A DNA stretch of 64,000 nt from an uncultured Acetatifactor sp. (GTDB taxonomy: Bacteria > Bacillota > Clostridia > Lachnospirales > Lachnospiraceae). Positions 25,818-33,895 of this stretch are shown in pieces; position 1 is the first letter of the stretch; the number at the start of each line of letters is the position of its first letter. Where the stretch lies: positions 1-64,000 of the forward strand of contig CAJTPH010000021.1 of the NCBI GenBank assembly GCA_910578215.1. Reading direction: 5' to 3'. The notes under the pieces are model-generated. The model saw only the letters and a program-made list of their open reading frames with translations, was not told where the DNA came from and did no database searches. The position numbers were made by a program, and so were the translations under genes.

Positions 25818-26174
25818 ATGGGATTTTGGATATTTATGCTTTTTATGGCGGAGCTTCTGCCTGTGCTTATGATTCTGTTTGGGGTGTTGTTTTTCCGGTG
25901 TCCGCCGGAGGATATCAATAAAGTCTACGGCTACCGTACCAGGCGCTCCATGGCAGATCAGAGCGCGTGGAATTTTGCACAGCGGTATTGGGGAAAATGC
26001 GCTCTTTACACCGGGGTTGTGGAGCTGGTGTTTATTGTGTTGTGCATGCTTCCCTGTGTGGGGAAGTCCGTGGATGATATCGGAATCTGGGGGTCAGTGG
26101 TAATACTTGCAGCGGCGGCAGCATTGATAGGAATTCCCATTGTTTTGACGGAGCGAGGGCTGAGGCGGCGGTAG
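25818..26174 (+). CDS. SdpI/YfhL family membrane protein
   Basis: 118 residues, preceded by GGAGGGATATT. Three spans: about 4-26, 61-80 and 87-108. After the first span comes the family signature, INKVYGYRTRRSMADQSAWN and FAQRYWGK. SdpI of B. subtilis protects against the SdpC killing toxin and also works with its regulator. This shorter relative ends the PadR operon. No SdpC-like toxin gene is visible in the window, so it is either an orphan immunity protein or has another role. Confidence 0.85.
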   Translation: MGFWIFMLFMAELLPVLMILFGVLFFRCPPEDINKVYGYRTRRSMADQSAWNFAQRYWGKCALYTGVVELVFIVLCMLPCVGKSVDDIGIWGSVVILAAAAALIGIPIVLTERGLRRR

Positions 26175-26238
26175 AAAACAATGCTGTGCCGGATATAACC
26201 GTTAATCGTGGGAAGTTGAATTTAGGTTCAGACAGGGC

Positions 26239-26266
26239 TAAAGTTTTTTAACCACCTTGCCGAAAT
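26239..26266 (+). promoter_or_regulatory. Sigma-28 (flagellar) type promoter
   Basis: TAAA (26239-26242), 16 bp, GCCGAAAT (26259-26266). This fits the sigma-D/FliA consensus TAAA-N14-16-GCCGATAT with one change. It lies 88 bp before the start of the coiled protein gene. A small hairpin (CAGGTG-TAAA-CGCCTG) follows. Confidence 0.55.
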
Positions 26267-26354
26267 AGAGCGTAGGAGCAGGTGTAAACGCCTGTAGAAG
26301 AAAAAATACCGATGCCGACGGAACGGTGTCAAGGAAGCTATGGAGGGCAATGGA

Positions 26355-27077
26355 ATGGGTATGGAAAAAATCGGAAGCGCCGACCTGTACCGCAGCAGTT
26401 TTTACGACAAGCCGTCACAGACTAAAAGGGAGACGGAGAGCACAAGGGCGAAGGGCGCCGATACCGCACACAAGCAGGTGTCTTTGAGCAGTGACGCGCA
26501 AAAGCTTCTCAAGGAGCTGAAAAAGAGCTACAATAACATGGATTTTATTGTGGCGGATTATAAGACTGACGAGGAAGCGGCTTCCTATCTGTCCCGGGGA
26601 ACCAATGATTACAGTGTGCTGATTTCTCCGGAGGAGCTGGAGAAGATGGCGGCAGACAAAGATGTCAAGGAAAAGAACCTGAAGACTCTGGACGAGGCGG
26701 TTGCGAAGCTGGACGAGGTAAAAGGACAGCTGGGGGACAAGGCGGACGAGGTATCACGCATCGGCATAGTGATCGGCGGAGACGGTGAGGTGTCTTATTT
26801 TGCAGAGCTTGAAAAGTCCAGCGAAAAGCAGCGTGAGCGCATAGAGCAGCAGCGCGCGGACAAAAAGGAAGAGGCCAAAAAGGCCGAAGAAAAAAGCTCC
26901 GGTCCAGGGAAGGCGGAGGAATTGTCAGGTAAGGCGTCCGCGAAGCGTCCGTCAAAGCATACGACCGTATTTGCCAGCTCTGTGGAGGAGCTTGCCGAGA
27001 AGATAGGCAATGTGGATTGGAGCGCAGTGAAGGAAGAAGAACCGATGAACGGACAGCGGTTTAACCTTACAATATAA
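26355..27077 (+). CDS. Coiled, charged protein, possibly DUF6033 family
   Basis: 240 residues from the ATG at 26355, which lies seven bases after GGAGGG (26342-26347). ATG at 26340 is an alternative. No signal peptide or span. Conserved-looking parts are QVSLSSDAQKLLKELKKSYN, MDFIVADYKTDEEAASYLSRG and ISRIGIVIGGDGE-like sequence near 140. A long Lys/Glu/Ala region follows (about 155-205). I tentatively assign DUF6033. The sigma-28-like promoter upstream places it in a motility regulon by inference. A terminator follows at 27148. Confidence 0.65.
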   Translation: MGMEKIGSADLYRSSFYDKPSQTKRETESTRAKGADTAHKQVSLSSDAQKLLKELKKSYNNMDFIVADYKTDEEAASYLSRGTNDYSVLISPEELEKMAADKDVKEKNLKTLDEAVAKLDEVKGQLGDKADEVSRIGIVIGGDGEVSYFAELEKSSEKQRERIEQQRADKKEEAKKAEEKSSGPGKAEELSGKASAKRPSKHTTVFASSVEELAEKIGNVDWSAVKEEEPMNGQRFNLTI

Positions 27078-27147
27078 GTATGCCTCAAATGGAAAGTCTG
27101 CTTGCATGGTTTTGGGCGGGCAGTCCTAAATGCGAAAAACAACGTGG

Positions 27148-27183
27148 GACGGTATCGCTGCGGCGCGGTACCGTCTGCTTTTA
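27148..27183 (+). terminator. Rho-independent terminator after the coiled protein gene
   Basis: GACGGTATCGC (27148-27158) and GCGGTACCGTC (27165-27175) with loop TGCGGC, then TGCTTTTAT. Eleven pairs with one wobble. Confidence 0.8.
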
Positions 27184-27258
27184 TAGCGAAGCGCCATGTC
27201 GTAAATGCGGGGATTACAGGCTTCCTGCAATACATGGGACCGGAAGGGGAGGGCGTCA

Positions 27259-27945
27259 ATGGACCGGATCGGAATTTTATGCGCCAGCGACACGGAGCTG
27301 GCTCCGTTCCTTGAGCATATACGGCAGTGCTCCACAAGAGAAAAAGCAATGCTGAAATTTTATGCGGGAACGATAGGGCGGACGGAGGTAATCGCGGTAT
27401 ACAGCGGCGTCTGCAAGGTAAACGCTGCGATTGCCGCCCAAATATTGATCGATGAGTTTCATGTGGACAGTATTATAAACGCGGGCACGGCGGGAGGAAT
27501 GGACGAAGGCGTCAGGATTTTTGACACTGTCGTGTCAGAACAGACCGCGTATCATGATGTGGCAGAAGACATTCTGACCGAGTTTCACCCATGGCTGGAA
27601 TCCAATTGGTTCCGTGCGGACTCAAGACTGCTTACCGCGGCCAGGGAGTACGGAGCGAAGGCGGCGTCTCCAGTTTTGTTTGGCAGGACGGTAACAGGCG
27701 AGCAGTTTATCGAGGATGACAAAAGGGCGGAAATCAACGAGAAATATGCGCCTCTTTCCGTTGACATGGAGACGGCGGGTATTGCCCATGTTTGCTATGT
27801 AAACAGGATTCCGTTTTTGAGCGTGCGGACCGTCACGGATACCGCAGAGCACATGGGGGTTGAAAATTTTGAAAAGAATTGTGAGATTGCCTCCCGGAAA
27901 TCTATGGAGATCGTTTTGGGAATTTTGGAATATCTTGTCGGGTAA
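27259..27945 (+). CDS. mtnN: 5'-methylthioadenosine/S-adenosylhomocysteine nucleosidase
   Basis: 228 residues from the ATG at 27259, preceded by GGGGAGGG. It hydrolyses MTA and SAH to adenine and the thioribosyl sugar, feeding methionine salvage and removing the SAM by-product. Motifs: IGILCASDTELAPFLEHI at the start, SGVCKVNAAIAAQILIDEF, INAGTAGGMDEGVRIFDTVV, and the active-site VDMETAGIAHVC with RTVTDTAE (catalytic Asp). Length is normal for Pfs/MtnN. It stands between two terminators, with the cyclophilin gene 38 bp downstream. Confidence 0.94.
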   Translation: MDRIGILCASDTELAPFLEHIRQCSTREKAMLKFYAGTIGRTEVIAVYSGVCKVNAAIAAQILIDEFHVDSIINAGTAGGMDEGVRIFDTVVSEQTAYHDVAEDILTEFHPWLESNWFRADSRLLTAAREYGAKAASPVLFGRTVTGEQFIEDDKRAEINEKYAPLSVDMETAGIAHVCYVNRIPFLSVRTVTDTAEHMGVENFEKNCEIASRKSMEIVLGILEYLVG

Positions 27946-27983
27946 ATAAAGGATATCATAAAAAGAAGGTAATGGAGGACGTT

Positions 27984-28634
27984 ATGAAAAAGATTTGGAA
28001 AAGACTTACGGTTGTGTTTTTGGCAGTTGTCATGCTCGCCGTTATTACATCCTGCGGGAAGAAAGATCAGGAGCCGGACGACAATGACGGGCAGGTGTCG
28101 GATCAAGGGGGAAACGACGAGGACGGGCATACTTATTATAATGTAGAAATCACAATTAAGGATTACGGCACCGTCAAGGTGGAGCTGGACGCTACGGCGG
28201 CTCCTATCACGGTGGAAAACTTTATCAAGCTTGCCAACGATGGCTTTTATGACGGATTGACCTTCCATCGTGTTGTAAAGGGCTTTGTGATTCAGGGCGG
28301 CGATCCTCTGGGCACCGGAATGGGCGGCTCCGACGAGCAGATTAAGGGCGAGTTTTCCGCCAACGGTGTGAGCAACGGTCTGTCACATACCCGCGGCGCT
28401 ATTTCCATGGCGCGCTCAAAGTCATTTGACAGTGCAAGCTCTCAGTTTTTTATCGTTCATGAGGACAGCGTATATTTGGACGGTCAATATGCATGCTTCG
28501 GATATGTGACGGAGGGGATGGAGGTCGTGGACGCCATCTGCGACGCAGTGGCTGCGGTTGACAGCACAGGAAACGTTTTAAAGCAAGACCAGCCGGTTAT
28601 TGAAAGCGTTAAGGTGATTGATTCCGACGAGTAA
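27984..28634 (+). CDS. Cyclophilin-type peptidyl-prolyl isomerase lipoprotein
   Basis: 216 residues from the ATG at 27984, preceded by GGAGGA. A signal peptide (KKIWKRLTVVFLAVVMLAVI) ends in the lipobox ITSC, so the protein is lipid-anchored on the outer face of the membrane. A Asp/Gly-rich tether follows (about 30-52). The cyclophilin domain has TVENFIKLANDGFYDGLTFH, RVVKGFVIQGGDP, GAISMARS and SSQFFIVHED. It catalyses proline cis-trans isomerisation in folding secreted proteins. A terminator follows. Confidence 0.93.
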   Translation: MKKIWKRLTVVFLAVVMLAVITSCGKKDQEPDDNDGQVSDQGGNDEDGHTYYNVEITIKDYGTVKVELDATAAPITVENFIKLANDGFYDGLTFHRVVKGFVIQGGDPLGTGMGGSDEQIKGEFSANGVSNGLSHTRGAISMARSKSFDSASSQFFIVHEDSVYLDGQYACFGYVTEGMEVVDAICDAVAAVDSTGNVLKQDQPVIESVKVIDSDE

Positions 28635-28696
28635 GCCTGGCGGACATGCCTTAAGTTTTATACCGGGCGGCATTTATGAATGTATTGTACTATTTG

Positions 28697-28727
28697 GGTG
28701 TCACATTGCACAATGTGACACCTGTTT
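28697..28727 (+). terminator. Rho-independent terminator after the cyclophilin gene
   Basis: Perfect 12-bp palindrome GGTGTCACATTG (28697-28708)-CA-CAATGTGACACC (28711-28722) followed by TGTTTTAT. The rest of the 28635-28935 interval is AT-rich and should hold the promoter of the CarD gene; a TATAAT is present at 28808-28813. Confidence 0.88.
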
Positions 28728-28935
28728 TATATGAGCAATTTTCACAAACATTATTTTTTTATTTATAATTTGCTGACAATTTCGGGTTTAATCTGTTAAA
28801 ATTAGGATATAATGTGTTTTAGTGGGAAATGGACATGCCTGCATGGTGCGGCTTGTGATTGTAAGCGTGCCGGAGTGCGGGGATTTGCAGGCTGGAACGG
28901 ATGCAGCCGGCAGACAGGCGGAAAGGAGGCTTTTT

Positions 28936-29439
28936 GTGTTTGAAATTGGCGAATATGTAGTTTGCGGCAACAAGGGCGTCTGCGTTGTGGAAGATGTCAC
29001 GAAGTTGAATATTTCCGATGTGGACAAGGAGAGGGAATATTATATCTTAAAGCCGTTATATATGGCGGGCAGCACGGTTTATGTGCCGGTAGACTCCTCG
29101 GAGAAATCCATGCGCAGGGTGTTGAAGCGCGACGAGGCACAGGAGCTGATCAAGGGGATTCCTGATATTCCGCTTCTGGTCATCACTAATGAAAAGCTGT
29201 CGGAACAGATGTACCGGGAGTGTATCAAGACCAATGACTGCCAGGAGCTGATCAAGATAATTAAAACCATTTATATGAGAAAGCAGAAGCGCATTCAGGC
29301 GGGAAGAAAGGTCACGGCGGTGGACGCCAAATATTTCCACATGGCTGAGGACAGTCTGTACGGCGAGCTTGCGGTGGCTCTGGAAATGCCCAAGGACGAG
29401 GTGGAGAGCTATATCACCAGAGAGATGAACAGGGAGTGA
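28936..29439 (+). CDS. CarD family transcriptional regulator
   Basis: 167 residues from the GTG at 28936, six bases after AAAGGAGG. The N-terminal RNA-polymerase-interacting domain reads FEIGEYVVCGNKGVCVVEDV and EREYYILKPLYMAGSTVYVP, as in CarD and the matching part of Mfd. The helical C-terminal DNA-binding domain ends ALEMPKDEVESYITREMNRE. CarD stabilises the open promoter complex at many promoters. A single-gene unit, followed by a terminator at 29483. Confidence 0.92.
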   Translation: MFEIGEYVVCGNKGVCVVEDVTKLNISDVDKEREYYILKPLYMAGSTVYVPVDSSEKSMRRVLKRDEAQELIKGIPDIPLLVITNEKLSEQMYRECIKTNDCQELIKIIKTIYMRKQKRIQAGRKVTAVDAKYFHMAEDSLYGELAVALEMPKDEVESYITREMNRE

Positions 29440-29482
29440 CGGATTTGTCCAACCTATAAAATATTTTGTTACTTCGGGGATG

Positions 29483-29514
29483 AATGCTCTTGGTTTTATC
29501 AAGAGCATTTTTTT
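29483..29514 (+). terminator. Rho-independent terminator after the CarD gene
   Basis: ATGCTCTTG (29484-29492), loop GTTTTAT, CAAGAGCAT (29500-29508), then seven T. Confidence 0.9.
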
Positions 29515-29529
29515 GTGTGCAGGCAGGGA

Positions 29530-29769
29530 AAAATCCGTTCCGCTGCCTGACAGACGGGCCGGAGGGCGGAAGCGAAGCATGGCTTTCCATGCTGTTTGTG
29601 GCACAGGCTTTCCAGCGTCAGAGGATTGGTTCCTTTGCGGTCAAAAGCGCGGAGAAATATGTAAGAGCAAAATCACAGCCCTTTACTCCCGCCTATCCGT
29701 GGGGGACGAGAACAGAAACACTCTATGGTTATGTGAAAGCCCCCGACTTGATGAAAAATTTAAGTCCAT
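29530..29769 (+). pseudogene. Remnant of a GNAT-type acetyltransferase
   Basis: The frame reads SEAWLSMLFVAQAFQRQRIG and SFAVKSAEKYVRAKS, which resembles the acetyl-CoA-binding motif A of GNAT enzymes (LFVxPxYQxxxIGSxxVKxAExYxRA). The first sheets and the C-terminal catalytic part are missing. The sequence after YVRAKS no longer fits the family. It begins inside the preceding terminator, so it is not a working gene. Confidence 0.4.
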
Positions 29770-29816
29770 AGGGGAACAACAGCCACGCAGAAAGGAGGAT
29801 ATGGAGCGATAACAGA

Positions 29817-29860
29817 CAGGGCGGCGGGATAGTCAATGCCTGTCACCGCCGCCCTGTTTT
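29817..29860 (+). terminator. Rho-independent terminator
   Basis: CAGGGCGGCGG (29817-29827) pairs with CCGCCGCCCTG (29846-29856) and is followed by TTTT. It closes the degraded stretch before the convergent hypothetical gene at 29901. Confidence 0.8.
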
Positions 29861-29900
29861 GGACTTTTATTAGACCGATAAACTGAAAGCTGCAGTCTTA

Positions 29901-30365
29901 TTAAAGTCTATTTTCACCGGGGGTATACTTCTTAATAAGCACCTTTTCGCCGGGAAGTGTTTGAAATAATTCCTGCATGACTCTGCCGCCAAACTCTTGA
30001 ATAGGATCGTCTTCAGATAATTTTGGGGGATAATCACTCATAATAGTAACATACAAATTCCAGATAATTTCCTCATCTGAAAACTTAATACGCCCATTCT
30101 TCTCCCGATTAGGGTACAACTCTAAAAATAGATTGCTGACCCTATGGCTGAACCGATAGATATGGTCATACTCTGGCGGCTCCGCATCTGGTGTTGAGCG
30201 TCCAAATGGACCAGTTGATTTTATCATGTTCAGTCCTTTCGGAATGCGGGAATCGTGAATTTCTTTGGCGATTTTGCTGTTTGCCTTTTTGAATATTTTA
30301 ATGATATCCTGTTCCGGTAATTCACCTGTTTTTAATCCATATTCATACATGCCAGGTTCAAGCAT
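29901..30365 (-). CDS. Hypothetical protein
   Basis: 154 residues; on the minus strand CAGGAGGATGAAAA precedes the ATG at 30365, a strong site. A soluble, charged protein without membrane spans: MYEYGLKTGELPEQDIIKIF, SKIAKEIHDSRIPKGLNMIK, EPPEYDHIYRFSHRVSNLFL and DPIQEFGGRVMQELFQTLPG. I do not recognise a family. It borders degraded DNA on one side and an inverted-repeat element on the other, so it may be mobile cargo. Confidence 0.6.
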   Translation of the reverse strand: MLEPGMYEYGLKTGELPEQDIIKIFKKANSKIAKEIHDSRIPKGLNMIKSTGPFGRSTPDAEPPEYDHIYRFSHRVSNLFLELYPNREKNGRIKFSDEEIIWNLYVTIMSDYPPKLSEDDPIQEFGGRVMQELFQTLPGEKVLIKKYTPGENRL

Positions 30366-30409
30366 TTTTCATCCTCCTGTAAATCCCGATTATCAGTTTG
30401 TACTGAAAA

Positions 30410-30700
30410 AGATTATACTATATCCAACAACGAAAAGCAATTTGCACTTTGCCACGTTCCGACTATCCAGATGGTCAAGGGACGAGTAGTATTTTTCGCA
30501 AAGTGCGCGGAAAAATCTCCACTCTTAAACCCTTGACCGTCTGGATTTTTGCCGTTGCCATTTCGCCGCCGAAAACGGCTTCTAACCGTCCACAGGCGCG
30601 TTTTGCGCCCGTTCTTCCTGCCCGTTTCCCGCCGCGCTGAAAAGTTTTGCGTCAATAACTCAAAAAAGCACTTGACAAAACGCTTCATGCTGTAACGATC
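30410..30700. repeat. Hairpin-forming repeat element with a small reading frame
   Basis: A 17-bp inverted repeat, ATCCAGATGGTCAAGGG (30465-30481) and CCCTTGACCGTCTGGAT (30530-30546) with one mismatch, encloses further pairing (ATTTTTCGC against GCGCGGAAAAAT). GCACTTTGC near 30444 pairs with GCAAAGTGC (30498-30506). The minus strand carries an open frame of 91 codons (30688-30413) that starts MKRFVKCFFELLTQNFSARR and reads through the whole hairpin, so it may be fortuitous. The 30621-30688 part recurs inverted at 18291. It looks like a MITE-like or element-end sequence. Confidence 0.65.
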
Positions 30701-30742
30701 CGTGCGCGGTTTGAATTACCAGAATATTTTTAAGAAAAGTAC

Positions 30743-30774
30743 TTTACTTTTTTCTCTAAAAGGAATAATATAAT
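30743..30774 (+). promoter_or_regulatory. Likely promoter of the thrS T-box transcript
   Basis: TATAAT is at 30769-30774. TTTACT at 30743-30748 is a weak -35 with a long (20 bp) spacer. Transcription from here would start about 45 bases before the T-box stem I. Confidence 0.5.
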
Positions 30775-30823
30775 AGCACAAAGCAGGAAGTTACAGCCGG
30801 GCTTTGCATTATAGACAAAGCGT

Positions 30824-31068
30824 CGATGAGGACAGTAAGCTGTGAAGGACAGCAGAGAGAACCGCCGCGGGAGCTTCCGCGCGCTGAAAGCGGTTTTATC
30901 CGAGGGCAGCCCAAGACCACCTCAGAGCGGCTTTAATACAGCCCGGGAGCTCCCGTTACAGAGTAAATGAAGTGGCAGGCGTCCGCGATTGTGCGGAGGG
31001 CTGTAACAAGGGTGGAACCGCGTGTGGAAATACGTCCCTTGCAATAGAAATATTGCAGGGGATTTTTT
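30824..31068 (+). ncRNA. T-box leader, threonine-specific, upstream of thrS
   Basis: The T-box sequence AAGGGTGGAACCGCG is at 31008-31022. Stem I opens with GAGG (30828-30831), which can pair with CCTC (30920-30923). Just before that arm is ACC-A (30916-30919), placing a threonine ACC codon in the specifier position. The AGAGAG bulge and GA-rich loop are seen at about 30861-30870. The terminator is at 31035-31062 (TCCCTTGCAATA-GAAA-TATTGCAGGGGA) followed by six T. Uncharged tRNA-Thr would stabilise the antiterminator and switch on thrS. Confidence 0.95.
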
Positions 31069-31204
31069 ATGCGAACGGGCGTTCAAGGGAAAAATGTCAG
31101 CAGAAGCTGACGGACGCCCCATGTGCCGATAGGGGAAGGTAAACCTTCTTTCCTTGATTGCGCAGAGGCAGTCCCCTGCCACGTTTGAGAAAGGAAGAAG
31201 ATAA

Positions 31205-33160
31205 ATGAAGATTACATTGAAGGACGGCTCCGTGAAGGAGTATGGGGAGAGCAGGAGTATTTATGATATTGCCCTTGACATCAGCGAGGGTCTTGCACGG
31301 GCGGCGTGCTGCGCGAAGGTGGACGGCAGAGTCGCGGACTTAAGGACCGTGCTTGACGGGGACTGTGAGCTGAGTATCTGCACTGCAAGAGATGAGGAGG
31401 GGCTTGCGGCGATCCGCCACACTGCGTCCCATGTGCTTGCGGAGGCGGTAAAGAATCTGTTCCCCGACGCTAAGCTTACCATAGGTCCCAGCATCGACAC
31501 AGGGTTTTACTATGACTTTGACCATGCGCCTTTCTCCAGGGAGGACCTGGACGCTCTGGAGGCGGAGATGAAGAAGATCATCAAAAGGGGCGCGAAGCTG
31601 GAGAAGTTTACCTTGCCCAGAGCCGAGGCGATTAAGTTTATGGAGGAAAAGGGAGAACCCTATAAGGTGGAGCTGATAAGTGATCTGCCGGAGGATGCGG
31701 AGATTTCCTTCTACAGCCAGGGAGATTTTGTGGACCTGTGCGCCGGCCCTCATCTGATGAGCACCAAGGGCATCAAGGCATTTAAGCTGACCTCCTCCTC
31801 CATGGCATATTGGAGAGGGGACTCCAGCAAGGCGAGCCTGCAGCGTATTTATGGCACGGCTTACAATACCAAGGAGGATCTGGAGGCGCATCTGGCGCGT
31901 ATGGAGGATGCGAAGCGCCGTGACCACAACAGGCTGGGGCGTGAGATGGATCTGTTTACCACCGTGGACGTCATCGGTCAGGGGCTGCCGCTGTTTACCC
32001 CCAGAGGGACAAAGATGATTATGAAGCTTCAGAGGTGGATTGAGGATCTGGAGGATAAGGAATGGGGCTATATGCGTACCAGGACCCCGCTGATGGCAAA
32101 ATCCGACCTGTACAAAATTTCGGGGCACTGGGATCACTATAAGGAAGGTATGTTTGTCTTTGGGGATGAGGAGAACGATAAGGAGGTCTATGCCCTTCGG
32201 CCCATGACCTGTCCGTTCCAGTACTATGTATTTAAGAATTCCCAGAAATCCTACCGCGACCTGCCCTGCCGTTACAGCGAGACCTCCACTCTTTTCCGCA
32301 ACGAGGATTCCGGCGAGATGCACGGGCTGACCCGCGTGCGTCAGTTTACCATCACCGAAGGGCATCTGATCGTAAGACCCGACCAGATGGTGGAGGAGTT
32401 TAAGGGCTGTCTTGCGTTGGCAAAATACTGCCTGGAGACCCTGGGTGTGGAGGAGGATGTGACCTATCATCTGTCCAAATGGGACCCGGAAAACCGTGAG
32501 AAATATATTGGGGAACCGGAAGTGTGGGAGGAGACCCAGCAGCACATGCGGGATATCATGAACGAGCTGCAGATTCCCTATGTGGAGGACGTTGGAGAGG
32601 CGGCGTTCTACGGACCCAAGATCGATATCAACGCGAAAAACGTATACGGAAAAGAAGACACCATGATCACGATTCAGTGGGATGCCTTGCTGGCGGAGCA
32701 GTTCGACATGTATTATATTGACCAGAACGGCGACAAGGTCCGTCCCTATATCATTCACAGGACTTCTATGGGATGCTACGAGAGGACTCTGGCATGGCTT
32801 ATTGAGAAATATGCGGGCAAATTCCCCACATGGATGTGCCCGGAGCAGGTGCGCGTGCTGCCGATTTCCGAGAAGTATGCCGATTATGCCGAGAATGTCA
32901 GGAAGGCGCTTCGAGTGGCGGATGTGGATGCCACCGTGGATAACCGCTCCGAGAAGATCGGCTTTAAGATCCGCGAGGCAAGACTGGCAAAGGTGCCCTA
33001 TATGCTGATCGTGGGCGAAAAGGAGGAGGCGGACGGTCTGGTCTCCGTCAGGAGCCGTTTCGCGGGCGACGAGGGACAGAAGCCCCTTGCGGAGTTCCTG
33101 GCCCAGATCTGTGAGGAGATCCGCACTAAGGAAATCCGCAGGGAAGAAGTGCAGGAATAA
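31205..33160 (+). CDS. thrS: Threonyl-tRNA synthetase
   Basis: 651 residues, preceded by GAAAGGAAGAAG. It charges tRNA-Thr with threonine using ATP. Domains in order: TGS (1-62, MKITLKDGSVKEYGESRSIY), the editing domain (HTASH, His72 and His76, with DLCAGPHLMSTKG), the class II catalytic core (TPLMAKSDLYKISGHWDHYK, MTCPFQYYVF, RNEDSGEMHGLTRVRQFT), and the C-terminal anticodon-binding domain (from about 550, VRVLPISEKYADYAENVRK). Controlled by the T-box upstream. It ends in a terminator. Confidence 0.98.
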   Translation: MKITLKDGSVKEYGESRSIYDIALDISEGLARAACCAKVDGRVADLRTVLDGDCELSICTARDEEGLAAIRHTASHVLAEAVKNLFPDAKLTIGPSIDTGFYYDFDHAPFSREDLDALEAEMKKIIKRGAKLEKFTLPRAEAIKFMEEKGEPYKVELISDLPEDAEISFYSQGDFVDLCAGPHLMSTKGIKAFKLTSSSMAYWRGDSSKASLQRIYGTAYNTKEDLEAHLARMEDAKRRDHNRLGREMDLFTTVDVIGQGLPLFTPRGTKMIMKLQRWIEDLEDKEWGYMRTRTPLMAKSDLYKISGHWDHYKEGMFVFGDEENDKEVYALRPMTCPFQYYVFKNSQKSYRDLPCRYSETSTLFRNEDSGEMHGLTRVRQFTITEGHLIVRPDQMVEEFKGCLALAKYCLETLGVEEDVTYHLSKWDPENREKYIGEPEVWEETQQHMRDIMNELQIPYVEDVGEAAFYGPKIDINAKNVYGKEDTMITIQWDALLAEQFDMYYIDQNGDKVRPYIIHRTSMGCYERTLAWLIEKYAGKFPTWMCPEQVRVLPISEKYADYAENVRKALRVADVDATVDNRSEKIGFKIREARLAKVPYMLIVGEKEEADGLVSVRSRFAGDEGQKPLAEFLAQICEEIRTKEIRREEVQE

Positions 33161-33207
33161 CGAGTAAAAGGTCAAGATGAACGGCGAACAGAGCCCTATT
33201 ATCATAT

Positions 33208-33237
33208 AACCGCTTGCGAAAACGCAGGCGGTTTTTT
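33208..33237 (+). terminator. Rho-independent terminator after thrS
   Basis: AACCGCTTGCG (33208-33218)-AAAA-CGCAGGCGGTT (33223-33233) followed by T residues; one mismatch. Confidence 0.88.
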
Positions 33238-33292
33238 GATCTAAGGAGTGTGAAAAAACACTCCAAAATTAATATTTATCGTAAATTAATTA

Positions 33293-33321
33293 TTGACTTT
33301 CGTATATCCTTGCGCTATAAT
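33293..33321 (+). promoter_or_regulatory. Promoter of the DUF2975 cassette
   Basis: TTGACT (33293-33298), 17 bp, TATAAT (33316-33321). Upstream lies an AT-rich dyad AATTAAT/ATTAATT around 33268-33292 that could bind the cassette's HTH protein. A hairpin GGAGTGT/ACACTCC sits at 33245-33264. Confidence 0.75.
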
Positions 33322-33343
33322 CGCTATGTAGGAGGTAAAGAAG

Positions 33344-33886
33344 ATGAAACCAAGTCAGGAAAAAATCAGGGACATGAGTAAGAAAATAAGTATTATACTC
33401 AGGTTGGGTTTTATTGTATCGAATGTTATCGTAATATTATCCTTAATTGCAATCGGCATTTTAGTATTTTTGGGAGAAGAAACGAAATCATCTTTTCTTG
33501 CCGCATTTGATGTTACGGCGATTAATGGAACAACAATAAGTATCGAGGCACGGTCCCTTTTGATTATGTTTATATTTATGCTCATTGATACAATACTTAT
33601 CTCTCTTGCAATATTTTTTGTCTATGCAGTTTTTGATGAACTTAGAAAAGGCTTTACGCCATTTTCACATGAAAATACTGCCCGAATAAAAAAAATTGCA
33701 ATTATAACGGCTATTTTGAGCATAGTTGGAAGCTGCTCCGATGCATTGGTGGATTATTATACCATTGGAGAATTAACATGGCGGGTTAATATTATCGGGA
33801 TGATAGTTGCGATAATTATTTATTGTATTTCATTAATATTTAGTTATGGCTGTGACTTGCAAAGGGAATCAGATGAAACATTGTGA
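33344..33886 (+). CDS. DUF2975 family membrane protein
   Basis: 180 residues, preceded by GGAGGTAAAGAAG. Four spans: about 19-42, 70-95, 118-140 and 148-168. Loop FDELRKGFTPFSHENTARIK is the conserved part of DUF2975. The family is nearly always followed by a small YozG-type HTH gene, as here, and the set is thought to be a regulatory cassette; no biochemical role is known. The DNA is markedly more AT-rich than the core genes, suggesting transfer. Confidence 0.85.
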   Translation: MKPSQEKIRDMSKKISIILRLGFIVSNVIVILSLIAIGILVFLGEETKSSFLAAFDVTAINGTTISIEARSLLIMFIFMLIDTILISLAIFFVYAVFDELRKGFTPFSHENTARIKKIAIITAILSIVGSCSDALVDYYTIGELTWRVNIIGMIVAIIIYCISLIFSYGCDLQRESDETL

Positions 33887-33895
33887 GGTGATAAA

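Larger units (their letters stand above)
29440..29900. other. Degraded stretch after the CarD gene
   Basis: Holds two terminators (29483-29514 and 29817-29860), a likely acetyltransferase remnant (29530-29769) and an orphan start site: AAAGGAGGATATG at 29791 followed by only three codons (MER, stop). No intact gene was found. Confidence 0.55.

Noticed and set aside
28680..28730. Palindrome GGTGTCACATTG/CAATGTGACACC as a copy of the dispersed element
   Set aside because: Though it has GTGTCAC-like bases, it lacks the -10 box and the GATTCCATGTGCGC core and is followed by a T-tract; it is a normal terminator.
29480..29812. 110-residue frame after CarD as a gene
   Set aside because: It begins within a terminator hairpin and competes with a second frame that shows a GNAT-like motif; neither has a complete domain.
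30413..30688. 91-residue minus-strand reading frame as a gene
   Set aside because: It reads through a long inverted repeat, lacks a ribosome site and is very basic; its shorter form recurs as a fragment at 18.3 kb. Treated as part of a repeat element.
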